64,000 nucleotides of DNA from Boesenbergia rotunda (Eukaryota; Streptophyta; Magnoliopsida; Zingiberales; Zingiberaceae), in assembly GCA_024364735.1 (NCBI GenBank), contig JAGFNQ010005193.1, forward strand, positions 496,001 through 560,000. Direction: 5' to 3'. Under the pieces are notes generated by a model, which searched no databases, was not told the origin of the DNA, and worked only from the letters and a program-made list of their open reading frames with translations. The translations under genes were made by a program, and so were the position numbers. Every line of letters starts with the position of its first letter. Position 1 is the first letter of the stretch. This document shows, one piece after another, positions 34,172-44,899 of the stretch.

Positions 34172-34381
34172 TTAGGATTTTCACGGGATTGATTGATAGT
34201 TAGTTCGTAGGTATTGCCATCATGAGTTCTAGGGATCAAAATTTGACAAAGTCAATGCACCCGCCCTCTCCATATATTAGTCACAGTATCCGGATTAGTA
34301 ATTTTCATGATTTATCTCTTCCATATTGACTTTGAAACGGATTGACAGAAGCACCAGGACGAACGAATCTTTTTTGCCACC
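34172..34381 (+). mobile_element. SINE family 2, copy c
   Basis: Same family as 8886-9081: ATTGATTGATAGTTAGTTCG, GGGATCAAAATTTGACAAAGTC, GCACCCGCCCTC, GGATTGACAGAAG, with T-rich end TTTTTTGCCACC. Flanks AGAAGTTGATATAT and GGAAGTTAACATAT resemble each other at 11 of 14 positions, a decayed target duplication. In the SDR2 flank the same place holds the foldback element instead. Confidence 0.65.
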
Positions 34382-34395
34382 GGAAGTTAACATAT

Positions 34396-35149
34396 CACAC
34401 CTGCAAATTCAAAGACCTCAGGCTGAGGTTAAAGGGACAACCTCTCGATTTAGGTTGGCACGTTGATATTTTGAAATTATATAAATAAATACGGTCAACT
34501 ATACTAATTACGAGTTCCATTTCTCTCTACCTCGAGCCTTAGTCCTTTAAACTCTACTCTAAGCTTAGTTCATATTAACTCTTTAGTTCGAGCTCAATCC
34601 CTTATTCTGACCTCTCAACGTCCTCTCACTATCGCTAATGCAGTTATTGGTCGTAAGCAAGCATGGTTCACGACTCTTTCATTATCCATCTTTGATCCCT
34701 AATTTCCAGGAGATCATGGTCCCAATCTATGCAACTTTTAAAATCATCATTTTTGAGATTAATGAACATTAAGTGCTCATTAATGACTTTGTGATTGAGA
34801 TTAATAATGTTCCTGTCTTAGATCGTCGATGAATGCGTCATCGGACAATTTGCTTCACCGTTGACGAAGTCGTTGAACACCAAGTAAGAGCTTGGCCTCC
34901 GCGAATGTCTGCTAAGCGAGATAGAGGGTAGGAATGGAGGTTGGGGTGCCTTGGCTCAACCACACCGGTGCTCAAGTCAATTTCCGACAAAGGAGGTTGA
35001 GAAGAAAAACAATAAAATGAGAAGATGCAAAAGTTTGTGAACATGTATGCACGGGTACGCCTTTGTCCCACATGATATATTATATGTGTTGTCCCATGTG
35101 TTATTGTCCAACTGGGGAAGTTGAGCGAGAGAGTTTGTCATGTAAGTCG
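34396..35149. other. Unclassified sequence downstream of SDR1
   Basis: 34396-34490 matches the SDR2 3' flank (AACCTCTCGATTTAGGTTGGCACG). From about 34490 it differs: SDR2 there has a Gypsy LTR. 34840-34990 (GGCCTCCGCGAATGTC, CACCGGTGCTCAAGTCAA) looks like part of an LTR-type repeat, but no termini are found and no gene is seen. Confidence 0.4.
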
Positions 35150-35640
35150 AGAGGTACCGGATTGGTGGTGCCGAGACAGTGGTCGGATTGGTGGAACTGA
35201 GAGGTTGAGCGGGAGGGTCGAATATGTAGAGCCAAAATGGTGGATTGGTGGAGCCAATACGACAATTGAATTGGTGGAGTTGATAGGTTGAGCCAAAGAG
35301 TTGGATTGTCATAGCCAATATGGTCGTCAAATTGGTGGAGCTGAGAGGTCGAGAGGGAGGGTTGGATCTATGGAGCCGAGACGATGATATGATTGACCTA
35401 CGCTGAGAGGTTGAGAGACCGGGTCGGTTGAGAGGTCGAGAGGGAGGGTTGGATATGTGGAGTCGAGACAACGATATGATTGACCTAAGCTGAGAGGTTG
35501 AGAGGGCGGGTCGGATCTATGGAGCTGAGACATTGGTCAAATTGGTGGAGGTGAGAGGTTGAGATGGAGGGTCGGATTCATGGAGCAGAGACAACAGTCA
35601 GATTAGTGGAACTAAGAAATTGAGCAGGGATGATTGACTT
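35150..35640. repeat. Minisatellite array at the start of block C
   Basis: Seven or eight imperfect units of about 60-66 bp built on GGTGGAGCTGAGAGGTTGAG, GGGAGGGTCGGAT and ATGGAGCCGAGACGA. Same array type at 50870-51235, and a single unit at 6107-6190. Frames of 68-164 codons on the minus strand are repeat translations, not genes. Confidence 0.85.
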
Positions 35641-36020
35641 GATCGAGCCGAATGAAGGAGCTTCTCATTTAGGGTTAACTTAGTCGAATGATGATCCTAT
35701 TAATATATTTAGACTTTGATCTCCATGTCAACTTAACTATTAATCTTCTGATATAAGATGGAGGCTTCTAATACTCTTCTCATAAAATAAATTAATAATT
35801 AGACTACTGAACCTTACCGAATTTAATGGAGACTACAATTCTAACCTATGCATGTACTGTTTTTTTTTCTTTCTAGATTAGATTACAGTGTGAGTCAAAA
35901 TACACCTCCATCTTAGTTTCCAAGCCTCCATGAGATACCGAGTTAATTGTCACTTAAAAGATTTATAGAATTAAATAAAGGTTGATTCATGATAAAGATG
36001 AGGAATTAATTTCTCATAAG
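35641..36020. repeat. Repeat block C (short third copy)
   Basis: Matches the first 450 bp of blocks A and B: CGAATGATGATC, AAGATGGAGGCTTCTAATACTCTT, GCATGTACTG, CCTCCATGAGATACCGAGTTAATT. Stops after about 36020 (TTCTCATAAGTGTGACGG). It has no SINE at the site occupied in block B. Confidence 0.8.
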
Positions 36021-36764
36021 TGTGACGGATTTAATCATTTTACAAAAAAAAAAAAAAGCATACAATTGTTAGTTCAATTGAGCTTTGGTCAAGGTTTACC
36101 AAGCTAGATTTGCCAAGTTCGAATTTACTCATGTTAAATTTTGATATTTGACCAATTTATTTGTAAAATACGACAATTGAGTGGCTAAAAGGCTAAAAAG
36201 GGCTAAATTAAGATTGTGGTGTGGAATAGCTTAAATCGGAAGGCTTTTTCACAAAATGGCCACCCTTATATCTTTTCCCTTCCTCTTCCTTCAGTCGATC
36301 GTGACTCAGATCACATGACCGCTCCTTCTCTTCCTCCTCCTCCGATCTTCTTCTGCCCTTTCAACAGGCGTCGGCGATCCCTCAAGTCTCTTCCTCGAAG
36401 GTCTTCAACACTAGAGGATCGATTTCAAATGAGGGTCGTCTTCGCGTCTTCCCTATGGAGCTCCTCGTCGGCAAGCGATGGATTGGTTAAGCTGTATCTT
36501 CCCTTCCCTTTGTGATCGGCTAGTGATGAGTTTGGGGTTCTCCATGTGGGTTCGGGATGGTTTATAGGGGTCTCAATTCCCTATTTTTGTGATCTATTTC
36601 AGGGGAACCAAATATTGGGTGTTGATCGTTGCAATAAAGGTGGATCCGCCACCCCAACGGTCCCCTGGTCTCTGCCCCACAAGTGTCCAGAGGGAGTAAA
36701 TCACGGTGAATGCTGGTGTGTCCAGAGGGTGTTGATCATGAATTGAGGCTGAGTTGCTGATATC
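36021..36764. other. LTR-like fragment, no gene
   Basis: 36210-36560 has the pyrimidine-rich CTTTTTCACAAAATGG, CCTCTTCCTTC, CTCCTCCTCCGATC style seen in the Gypsy-type LTRs at 48060-48540 and 57240-57650, so it is probably a piece of a related LTR. The 99-codon frame at 36216 is a product of this composition. Confidence 0.45.
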
Positions 36765-37066
36765 TTTGAATATCTGATTTAGAGACAAATTTGACGTCTT
36801 TGAATATCTGACATCGAAAATAAAAACAACAAAAGTAACACAAGTTGTTGTTGTCATATTTTGGCTTCTTGTTGAGAAAAATTACAAGAGTAAGTGAGAA
36901 AAGATAGAAAAAGAAGAAAGACGTCGCATAAAAAAGAAGTGACATGTAAGATAAGAAAAGCTATGACTCTCATACCATATTAAAAGGAAGGAATAGAAAG
37001 AGAGCACCAAAGAATATTATTAGCAATGTTAAATATTATTATTCATTAATGTTTGTTTATAAGGAC

Positions 37067-37106
<40 letters not shown>

Positions 37107-37225
37107 TATAAAGTACTTGGTCAATTAGCCCATTAATAAAATTATTATAATAGAATTATTCTAATAATTATAATAAAATTATTCTAATAATTTCTAATTT
37201 GATTTGATCCGGTCATTTTAATTGC
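36765..37225 (-). repeat. Copia LTR/PBS remnant, copy 2
   Basis: Partner of 21015-21470. The PBS position reads GACTCTCATACCATATTAAAA, with mutations in both PBS and LTR start. Contains a 30-bp AT microsatellite (37074-37103) absent from the partner. Confidence 0.6.
37074..37103. repeat. (TA)15 microsatellite
   Basis: Uninterrupted TA repeats inside the Copia remnant, where copy 1 has ATACTCTAAATATAGG. Confidence 0.9.
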
Positions 37226-37796
37226 AATAAATGAGTCTCTTCTCCGTCGTCCCCGACGTCTCTTCCTCCGACGATCCCCTCCTCCGGTCACAGGTACGCA
37301 AATATGTTAGTTAATCCCTCCCCCGGCGTCTCCTACGGCCGCACACGACCTCCTGCGGCCTCGCCTAGCCTCCTGCAGTCGCCAGGCGTAGCCAGCGCCG
37401 CCGGCCGCCAGCCGCCAGAGGTGAGTCTTCTTAATTAATTAATTTAATATTCTTAATTAATTAATCTTCTTAATTATGTTAATTATTTAGGATTAACTGT
37501 TTGATTAATTAATTAGATAATAATTTAGAATCCTAATTTAATTAAGTTCTGTTTGATTAATTTGTATTTGGTTAATTTGCTAGTATCCTAATTAATTTTT
37601 CAAAGTTAGGATATTAATTTGTGTTTGATTATTGGAAACAAAGTTGGATAATTTAGATTGTTATTTGTGGTTGACAAATCAAATTGCAAGTTAGTTTATC
37701 TATTTTGTTATTTGTTAAAGTAGTTACGCTGAATGTTTTTGATATAGATATTTATATGAGTATCAATATTGAATATTTTATTGTTATTAGGATACA
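37226..37796. other. GC-rich then AT-rich leader before the CACTA remnant
   Basis: 37245-37420 is rich in CCTCCGACG/CCTGCGGCC, followed by a TTAATTAATTAA-rich stretch. This pattern is common in the 5' part of plant CACTA elements, but no CACTA terminus or subterminal repeats were found. Confidence 0.35.
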
Positions 37797-39496
37797 ATGT
37801 ATACGAACAAGACATAGATGTATAATAGGTTAGATAATGGATTTATCCGCGAAGAAATTTTTGCTGGAGTTGAAGAATTTATGAACTTTGCAAAGTGTCA
37901 TCCTGAATGTTTGAATGACGTCATGTTAAAGTGTCCATGTAATCAACACAAATATAGAAATACAGCTTTCCGTGATGAGGATACAATGTAAACACATATA
38001 TGTGGGTATGAGTTTCTTCTAGATTGTTACAACTGGTATTGTCATGGAGAGTCGTATGTATTTAAATTCGTTGGACCTTCCGTCGCTTCATCATCCAACT
38101 CAATTGGTCTAGAGGCATCATATAGGTCTGCTGATGTAATGCAATCAATGATTTACGATGCAATGAATGTATTTGATCAATCAAATATAGATCAATACCT
38201 ACTCTTGAAGTTCAGAAAATGTATAACATGTTGAAGGCTAGTGAAAGAGAAGTATGGGAAGGTATTCCTTCTGGTCATTCTCAATTGTCTGCTACTATAA
38301 GATTATTGAATATGAAAGCGGAACATCATTTCTCAGAACGATGTTATGATGACATATGTCAATTGATGTCAGAGTTGCTTCCAATATATAACTGTATGAC
38401 TGATAGTTTCTACAATACTAAAAAATTAATTATAGACTTGAGTTTGCCAGTCGAGAAGATACATTGTTGTATCAATAATTGTATGATCTATTGGAATAAA
38501 GATAGTGAGTTGATGGAATGTAAAATGTGTAATCATTCTCGTTACAAGCAGTCGCATGGTTGGGAAGAAGAAGGAAAATATTCTCTACAAAGCCATATAT
38601 TACTTCCCTTTAACTGCTAGACTCCAACGCTTGTATGCATCAGCAGCAACAGCAAGTCATATATGATCTGGCATCAAAACCATGGACATGAAGAAGACAT
38701 AATGTGTCATCCTTGTGAATCCCCTGCATGGAAACATTTAGGAAACTACCCCCAGTTTAGATGTCAGGCGAAGAAATGTTTATTGAAATTGTTAGTTATA
38801 GATTTCTACTAGTATATCAGGATGATTCAGATGATATCAATAAGTACATTGTTAGATTTAACAAATGCGGTTGGAGGAAAAGAAGTATTTTTTGGGAGCT
38901 TCCATATTGAAAATATTTAGTCATTCGACATAATTTGGATGTGATGTATATTGAAAAAAAAATTCTTTGACAACATCATCAATACTGTGCTGAATGTTCA
39001 TGGGAAACTAAAGATACAACAAAATCACGTAAAAAATTAAAATAATTAGTAAGTAGGCCTGAGTTGCATCAGAATGAAACAACTGATAAATATCCCAAGG
39101 CATGTTATACATTGGACAAAGAAAGTAAGCAAACAATGTGTTCTTGGTTGAAAGCAATTAAATTTTCCAAATGGATATGCCTCTAATATGTCTCATTGCG
39201 TGGATACAAACAGATTAAAAATGGTTGGAATGAAGAGTCATGATTGTCATGTGTTCATGCAAAGATTAATTCTAATAGCTTTCCAAAAATTACTTCCTAA
39301 TAATGTTTGGCAAGCACTTATAGAATTAAATCTTTATTTCAAAAATCTGACTTCCAGGATTAGTACAATATCAGATATGTTATGCCTTCAGACAGAGTTC
39401 CATTAATAATATGTAAGCTTGAGCGAATATTTCCACCAAGCTTTTTTGATTCAATGGAACATCTACCTATTCATTTACCTAGTAAGGCACAAATAG
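37797..39496 (+). pseudogene. CACTA (En/Spm) tnp2-type transposase remnant
   Basis: Consecutive pieces of one transposase. 37797-38000: transposase-associated domain (MYNRLDNGF, GVEEFMNFAKCHPE, CPCNQHKYRNT), with a TAG where the Trp before MYNR is expected. 38001-38215: continuation (YNWYCHGE). 38219-38620: tnp2 core start (GHSQLSATIRLLNMKAEHHFSERCYDD, SLPVEKIHCC, CKMCNHSRYK). 39150-39480: DUF4218-like part (GMKSHDCHVFMQRLI, CKLERIFPPSFFDSMEHLPIHLP). The catalytic middle is mostly deleted (38640-39150 has fragments only), with frameshifts and stops throughout. Nonfunctional. Cut on the right by the LTR that starts at 39497. Confidence 0.85.
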
Positions 39497-39589
39497 TGTT
39501 GATGCAGTCTGGTCCGGTTGTTGTTTTGGTGTTTGACAATGATTTAAGTTTGGTTGAGCGAATTTGGGTTAAAGTCCTGGTCGGGGACT

Positions 39590-39940
39590 AGGCATGAAAC
39601 CCTGGTGAGTGAAGCCAGGTCCTAGCTTGTGAAGCTAGGTTGAAATCCCGGTGAGTGAAGTCGGGTCCTGGTGAGTGAAGCCAGGTGTTGGAAATCCCGG
39701 TGAGTGAAGCCGGGTCCTGATGAGTGAAGCCAGGTGTTGGAAATCCCGGTGAGTGAAGCCGGGTCCTGGTGAGTGAAGCCAGGTGTTGGAAATCCCGGTA
39801 AGTGAAGCCGGGTCCTGGTGAGTGAAGCCAGGTGTTGGAAATCTCGGTGAGTGAAGCCGGGTCCTGGTGAGTGAAGCCAGGTGTTGGAAATCCTGGTGAG
39901 TGAAGCCGGGTCCTGGTGAGTGAAGCCAGGTGTGGAAAAG
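39590..39940 (+). repeat. 49-bp tandem array in LTR
   Basis: About six units of 49 bp, each made of two half-units that contain GGTGAGTGAAGCC preceded by TCCTG or TCCCG. GC-rich and very regular from 39655 to 39930. Each half-unit contains G|GTGAGT, identical to a strong 5' splice-site consensus. Confidence 0.92.
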
Positions 39941-40290
39941 TCCTAACTCGGAAGGTTGGGTGAAAAGTCCTAGCTTGGAGGGCTAGGTGAAAAGTCCTAA
40001 CTTGGAGGGTTAGGTGAAAAGTCCCAACTGGAGGGTTAGGTGAAAAGTCCTGGCTTGGAGGGTCAGGTGCCTAGCTTGGAGGGCTAGGTTGGATGAGGGT
40101 CTAACTCGGAGGGGTTGGGTGAAAAGTCCTAGCTTGGAGGGCTAGGTGAAAAGTCCTAGCTTGGAGGGCTAGGTGAAAAGTCCTAACTTGGAGGGTTAGG
40201 TGCAAATTCCCAACTTGGAGAGTTAAATTGAAAAATCCTTAGCTTGGAGGGCTAAGGTGAATGAAATCCTAGCTTGGAAGGCTAGGTCTG
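39941..40290 (+). repeat. 27-bp tandem array in LTR
   Basis: About twelve units of around 27 bp of the form AAAAGTCCTARCTTGGAGGG + YTAGGTG. Spacing and sequence are looser than in the 49-bp array. Directly continues it. Confidence 0.9.
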
Positions 40291-40720
40291 CGTCCCTGGA
40301 TCGGTCTGGTGACCGATCAGGGAGTTGACACGCTGCTCCTTCGTGGATCGGTCTGGTGACCGATCCAGCGATATCTGATCGGTCTGGTGACCGATCAGGA
40401 GTGTGTGTTTCACTCACTGCACAGCTCCTGATCGGTCTGGTGACCGATCAGGGAGCGAACAGTGAGTTGAGTTCCCTTGCTAATCAAGTCCAGAACGGTC
40501 TGGTGACCGATCAGAGACATAGGATTTGATTAAAGAATCACTGTTCACTCAAGCCTGATTGGTCTGGTGACCGATCAGGCTGGAGCCTGATTGGTCTGGT
40601 GACCGATCAGGCAGGAGCCTGATTGGTCTGGGGACCAATCAGGAGTGTGCAGAAACTGCTGGATCGGTCTGGTGACCGATCAGGCTCCTCCCTGATTGGT
40701 CTGGTGACCGATCAGGAGCA
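40291..40720 (+). repeat. Palindromic minisatellite in LTR
   Basis: Ten copies of a 24-bp near-perfect hairpin, left arm CTGATCGGTC, loop TGGT, right arm GACCGATCAG, at irregular spacing of about 30-65 bp (near 40295, 40343, 40376, 40428, 40491, 40553, 40585, 40617, 40660, 40690). Several left arms are GATT instead of GATC, which a G-T pair would tolerate in RNA. The same motif returns at 44448-44515 in the internal region. Confidence 0.93.
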
Positions 40721-41703
40721 GAACTTTAATTCAAATAAGCTGTCAGAAGCTCTGATCGCGTCTGTTTTTACTGCCGATTCTCTGATACACTACTGATATG
40801 TTTTGATATGCATTGCTAAGCTTCTGTTGGAGTGTGCAGGCTTTACAGGGATGGATTCAAACACTCAAGGAGGGTCAAAGAGAGGCTTTCCATTGAGCAG
40901 GTTTGGCAGTTTTCCATCGCAGGTTACAACGGGCGCTGCTGGCAACGGCTGGAAGCTGACCTGGGGCTGGGGCTCGACTGAGGAGAGTTCAGTGAGTCCA
41001 GAGGAGGTCAGGGGTAGCTGGCTTGTTGCAGGTGAGCAGCTGGGAGCTGTGTGGAGCGTCTGTGGGTTGGCGATGGCAGCTAGGATAAGTGTGGGCTGGC
41101 GATGAAGAGAAGGGAGTTCTCTCTACTGCAGCAACACTTGATCCATCCTTAGCAATCACTCTGATTCTTGAAGCTTCTGCAAACTTTGATCATCCTTTGA
41201 AGCTCGAGAGACTTGAGCACTAAGAAGGACTCGTGGCAAGGCGATCAACAACCAAACAAGGAAGAGCTAAGTGAAGGCTCTTGCCGAGGTTGTGCTGGGG
41301 TGTTGTTTGTGCTTGTCAGCGTTTCTCTTCATCTGCTTGTGCTCTGTAAGTCTCTGATTGTCTCTGTGTTTTTCATTCTACATCATCTTGTTGAGACATT
41401 TTGTGGAGAGGTTACTCCACCGAGAAGGAGGATTTGATATCCGGATTTCCGGGGCTTGATCTGCCGACGATCAAGGGATCGCCCACCTTAAGGGCACGCC
41501 AAGGAGTAGGGGCAAGTTATCCCCGAACCTTGTATATCGAGGTGTTAGTGTCCATTTGGTCTGCTCTTCATTTCTGCAACTTGCATTTCTGTTTGTATTT
41601 GTCTTCCGTTGCTAATCACTCAAGTGCAGAAATCCTTAAGCTCAAAGAAATTGTGTCTAGCTATATTCACCCCCCCCTCTATAGCCATCTCGTTCCCAAC
41701 AAG

Positions 41704-41715
41704 TGGTATCAGAGC
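41704..41715 (+). other. Primer-binding site (tRNA-Met)
   Basis: TGGTATCAGAGC, the canonical plant Copia PBS, 2 bp after the LTR end. Confidence 0.95.
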
Positions 41716-41759
41716 TTGGGGCTCTACTTCAACGGCTTAACATCCGAGAGCTAACAAAG

Positions 41760-43406
41760 ATGGCCATGGGAAGAGAAGGGTATAGCACCAACCAACCTCC
41801 ACTCTTCGACGACACTGATTTTTCATATTGGAGGTCGAAGATGGAGTTTTATCTCAAAACCAACCTCAGCATGTGGTTTGCTGTCAAGGAAGGTGTTTCC
41901 ACTCCTAAAGATGCTGAGGGAAAAGAGATGAACTTCTCAAGTTGGTCGGCAGATCAAATCCGGAAAGGTGAAGCCGATGCGAAAGCGGTGGTAACTTTGC
42001 AATGCGGGTTGACCAAGGACCAAATAATCAAGGTTGGTCCCTTCACAAGTGCTAAAGACCTATGGAGCAAGATCATTGAGCTCCATGAAGGCACTCAAGA
42101 CACCCGGACTGCCAAGAAGGACCTTCTTCTCACCCAACTTCAAAATTTGTCCATGGAAGAGAATGAAACTGTAAGTACACTCCATGGATGATTCAAAGAA
42201 ATCCTCAACGGTCTCCACTCCATTAATGAGAAGGTAGAGAACCGAGATCTTATAAGATATGTCCTCAAAGCTTTTCCTAGGAATGCCTTGTGGTCATCCA
42301 TGGTGGATGCTTACAAGGTGTCCAAGGATTTATCTTTTGTTAAGTTAGAAGATCTATTTTGTGAAATGGAACTACATGAGATCTCTAACAAAAGTTCAAA
42401 AGAGAAAGGTATTGCTTTAGTGGCAGGTGACAACAAGAAGAAGAAGAAGGGGAAGAAGAAGGAGAAGGAAGTCTCTTCATCTTCATCCTCATCCGAGTCC
42501 GAGGAGGAGGGCAGCTGGTCTTCTTCCTCCGAGATGGCCAACTTTGTTAGAAGGATGATGAGGAAGAGCCGGCGCCTCAAGGGTAAAGGTAACCCAAGTG
42601 AAGTTAAATTTGATAAGTCTAATGTTACTTGTTATGAGTGTAGCAAGAAAGGACATTACAAGGATGAATGTCCGAAGTTAAAGAAGAAGAATGATAAATC
42701 AAAGAAGAAAAGGAAGGCCTTGAGGGTCACATGGGATGAATCGTCCTCTAGTTCATCCGAAGAAGAGAAGGAGGAGAAGTATACTCATCACCGTGCTCTC
42801 ATGGCCATAGAGGATTCAAATGAAGTGGAGAGTAGAGATGAATCAAGCTCCTCAACCGCGCCTTCATCATCTTCGGATGATGAAGAGGTAATTTCTCCCG
42901 AGCTAGATAAGTGCTATAGAACCATTGCATGTCTAGCTAGATTGCTTAAAAAATCCAAGAACAAAGTTAAATTGTTGAAATTGGAAGTAGAAGAGTTGAA
43001 ATCCTCTAGGGTGGAGGATATTAATGATTTTCATGAGAAATCCTCTAAGGATGAGGATCTTGATAATTTGCATGTTAAAAATCTTGAGGATGAAAATAAG
43101 GACTTAAAGAGCGAAGTTGAAAATCTCAAGAATGTTCTTGAGAAATTCTCATCTAGCTCCAAAACCTTAGACATGATACTCAATTCCCAAAGGGTGGTTT
43201 ACAATAAGGCCGGTATAGGTTACCGACCTAAGGAACCAACCTTTGTATCATTAATGTCAAGAACCCAATTTAGATCATCAAATGATTCTAGGGTTCAAAA
43301 GGTTAGAAAGAAATTGACTAAGGCATGGGTGCCAAAGTCATTCATTGTAGATTCCTTAGGTCCCAAAATCTGGGTACCTAAAACCTCCATATTTAGAATT
43401 GTATAG
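41760..43406 (+). pseudogene. Gag of the gag-only element, one nonsense codon
   Basis: 549-codon frame from ATG 41760 (MAMGREGYSTNQPPLFDD) to the stop at 43406, broken once by TGA at 42189-42191. Order: DUF4219/UBN2-type capsid (YWRSKMEFYLKT, DLWSKIIELHEG), a Lys-rich stretch and Ser/Glu-rich stretch (about 42435-42530), zinc knuckle CYECSKKGHYKDEC (about 42630-42671), second acidic Ser-rich part, then a coiled-coil-like segment (42940-43150; KSKNKVKLLKLEVEELKS, LEDENKDLKSEVENLKNVLEK). It ends with IWVPKTSIFRIV, just where a protease domain normally starts. Cytoplasmic particle protein by family. Apart from the stop the frame is well kept over 1.6 kb. Confidence 0.85.
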
Positions 43407-44515
43407 CTTTAATTGAGGGGGGCATCTATCAACATGGGTGGTTGATATTTGGTGCTCCAAACCCATGACCAACAAAAATTGTCATTCACATGATTGGTTA
43501 TGGAATGTTCAAATTAAGTGCTTTGATCTTCATTGTCTTAGCTCTAATAACAATATGATCTCTTGGCTAGTAAGTTATGAAATCTCATTTGGGCAATAAG
43601 GAAACTTTTCATGCAATGAATGATAGTATATCTATGCTTCAAAATAAATCTACAAGTTTTGAAAAAATTATATATATTACATGAAGGGTTTAAATTCACA
43701 CATAACTTGCTCTTGGCATGAATTGCTTAAAAGAATTGGTTTTATGGTTGCAATTTGTGTTTTCATGCAAGTTATGGTTTATGAAATGTCTTGTCTCAAG
43801 CCCAAGTATGCCATGAGTATCTTGTATGTGTTATAACACATGAATGCATGTTTAAGAACAAGATGAACATATAGTTTGGGCTGATCATTATAAAAATCTC
43901 ACAAGGCATCACCATGAGTTTTAAAATTCACTGTTTAACCTTCTATGATCTAGTGATTCCCTTGTATCAAACTAAGGATTCTTGAATTGATCATAAGTTG
44001 ATACAAGCATGTTTTGGAAACTTGATGATAATATGATACAAGCATGTTTGGGGAATTTGATCATTCTTTAATCATAATGTGACATAAGCATGTTTTAGGA
44101 TTTTAATCATCCATTGAAATTGACACAAACCTAATTTTGGTTAAGAACAACATGATCACATAGTTTATGATGTTTTAAGTTCCATGACTTGCTTGTTTTT
44201 CCACTTGACTGATATTCAAGTTCATGTTTAGCAAAAACTGATCATGCCTTGATGAATCTTGATTTAGTTAAGGGACATAAACCATGTTGTTTATTTGTAA
44301 TAAGGGAAACCCTTCTCTAGAATCAAACAAATTAAAACCAATTGAGTTAGGGTTTGGGAACGGCTAAGAACTGAAACAAACTTGATTTCAGAGTTTCTGA
44401 AATCGATTTCTGAAATCTGGAACTCAGAAAACATTCTGTGTTGAACCTGATCGGTCCACCGTCCGATCAGGGATCCCTCTGATCGGTCCGGTGATCGATC
44501 AGATCAACACTGATC
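43407..44515 (+). other. Noncoding internal region of the gag-only element
   Basis: AT-rich, no open frame of note. Contains four spaced variants of GATACAAGCATGTTTTGG/GACATAAGCATGTTTTAGG (about 44000-44100) and ends with two copies of the GATCGGTCC...GATCAG hairpin motif. The pol genes expected here are absent. Confidence 0.55.
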
Positions 44516-44899
44516 AGTAAGTTCCATGATTGGGTCAAAACTCCTCGGTCCGATCTCCACGTCGTCATTAAGTTTGACCCGTTGCAATAAATATGGGTCA
44601 TGATGACTCCACGATAATCGGTGATGGTTATCCGTAGATCCGAAGAAAGGGGGATCGTTCCTTGAGGCGGAATTAATGCTTCTTGGGCTCCGCTTCCCCA
44701 AGTTGATCTCGGGGTCTTCTGGCCCAGGGGGTCCTAGGCATTTTGCCGTCCCGAGGTGGTCTCGAGGATCTGACTTCCCGAGGTGATCTCGGGAGTGCGT
44801 CCTCTGATTTGATCTCCAGAGCGTATCTACCCGCGAGGAGTCTCGGGAGCTCCGGAAAAAGAGTTGTTCAGACTCGCTATGTCTTGCCACATAGCTTTC
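44516..44899. repeat. CCCGAG-rich segment before SDR2
   Basis: Contains CCCGAGGTGATCTCGGGAG and related inverted motifs and the GCCACATAGCTTTC end that matches GCCATGTAGCTTTT at 9850. Same segment type as 9660-9860 and 63900-64000, in the same position relative to the SDR upstream region. Confidence 0.6.

Larger units (their letters stand above)
39497..41701 (+). repeat. 5' LTR with embedded tandem arrays
   Basis: 2205 bp, TGTTGATG...CCCAACA, with 5-bp inverted ends TGTTG/CAACA, and a PBS 2 bp beyond. The 5' third holds three tandem arrays (see separate entries). The 3' part (40800-41650) is AT-balanced, with a pyrimidine-rich CACCCCCCCCTC tract near the end, typical of Copia LTRs. Frames of 74-117 codons within it are not genes. 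Confidence 0.87.
39497..44515 (+). mobile_element. Gag-only Copia-type LTR element, 3' truncated
   Basis: 5' LTR 39497-41701, tRNA-Met PBS 41704-41715, gag 41760-43406, then about 1.1 kb of noncoding internal sequence. No protease, integrase or RT follows and no second LTR is in the window; similarity to the element's motifs ends near 44515. It inserted into the CACTA remnant (flank AATAG at 39492-39496). The gag with no pol resembles nonautonomous derivatives that use enzymes from a full partner. Confidence 0.82.

Noticed and set aside
34977..35533. 164- and 68-codon minus-strand frames with repeated SRLHRSNPPSRPL motifs
   Set aside because: Periodic translation of the 60-66-bp minisatellite, absent as a frame in the other arrays.
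37226..37440. CACTA element 5' terminus
   Set aside because: No CACTA end, TSD or subterminal repeats could be found, so only the transposase remnant is annotated.
40291..40720. CRISPR array, because of regularly repeated short palindromes
   Set aside because: Plant nuclear DNA inside an LTR, variable spacing, no cas genes, repeats and spacers of wrong size.
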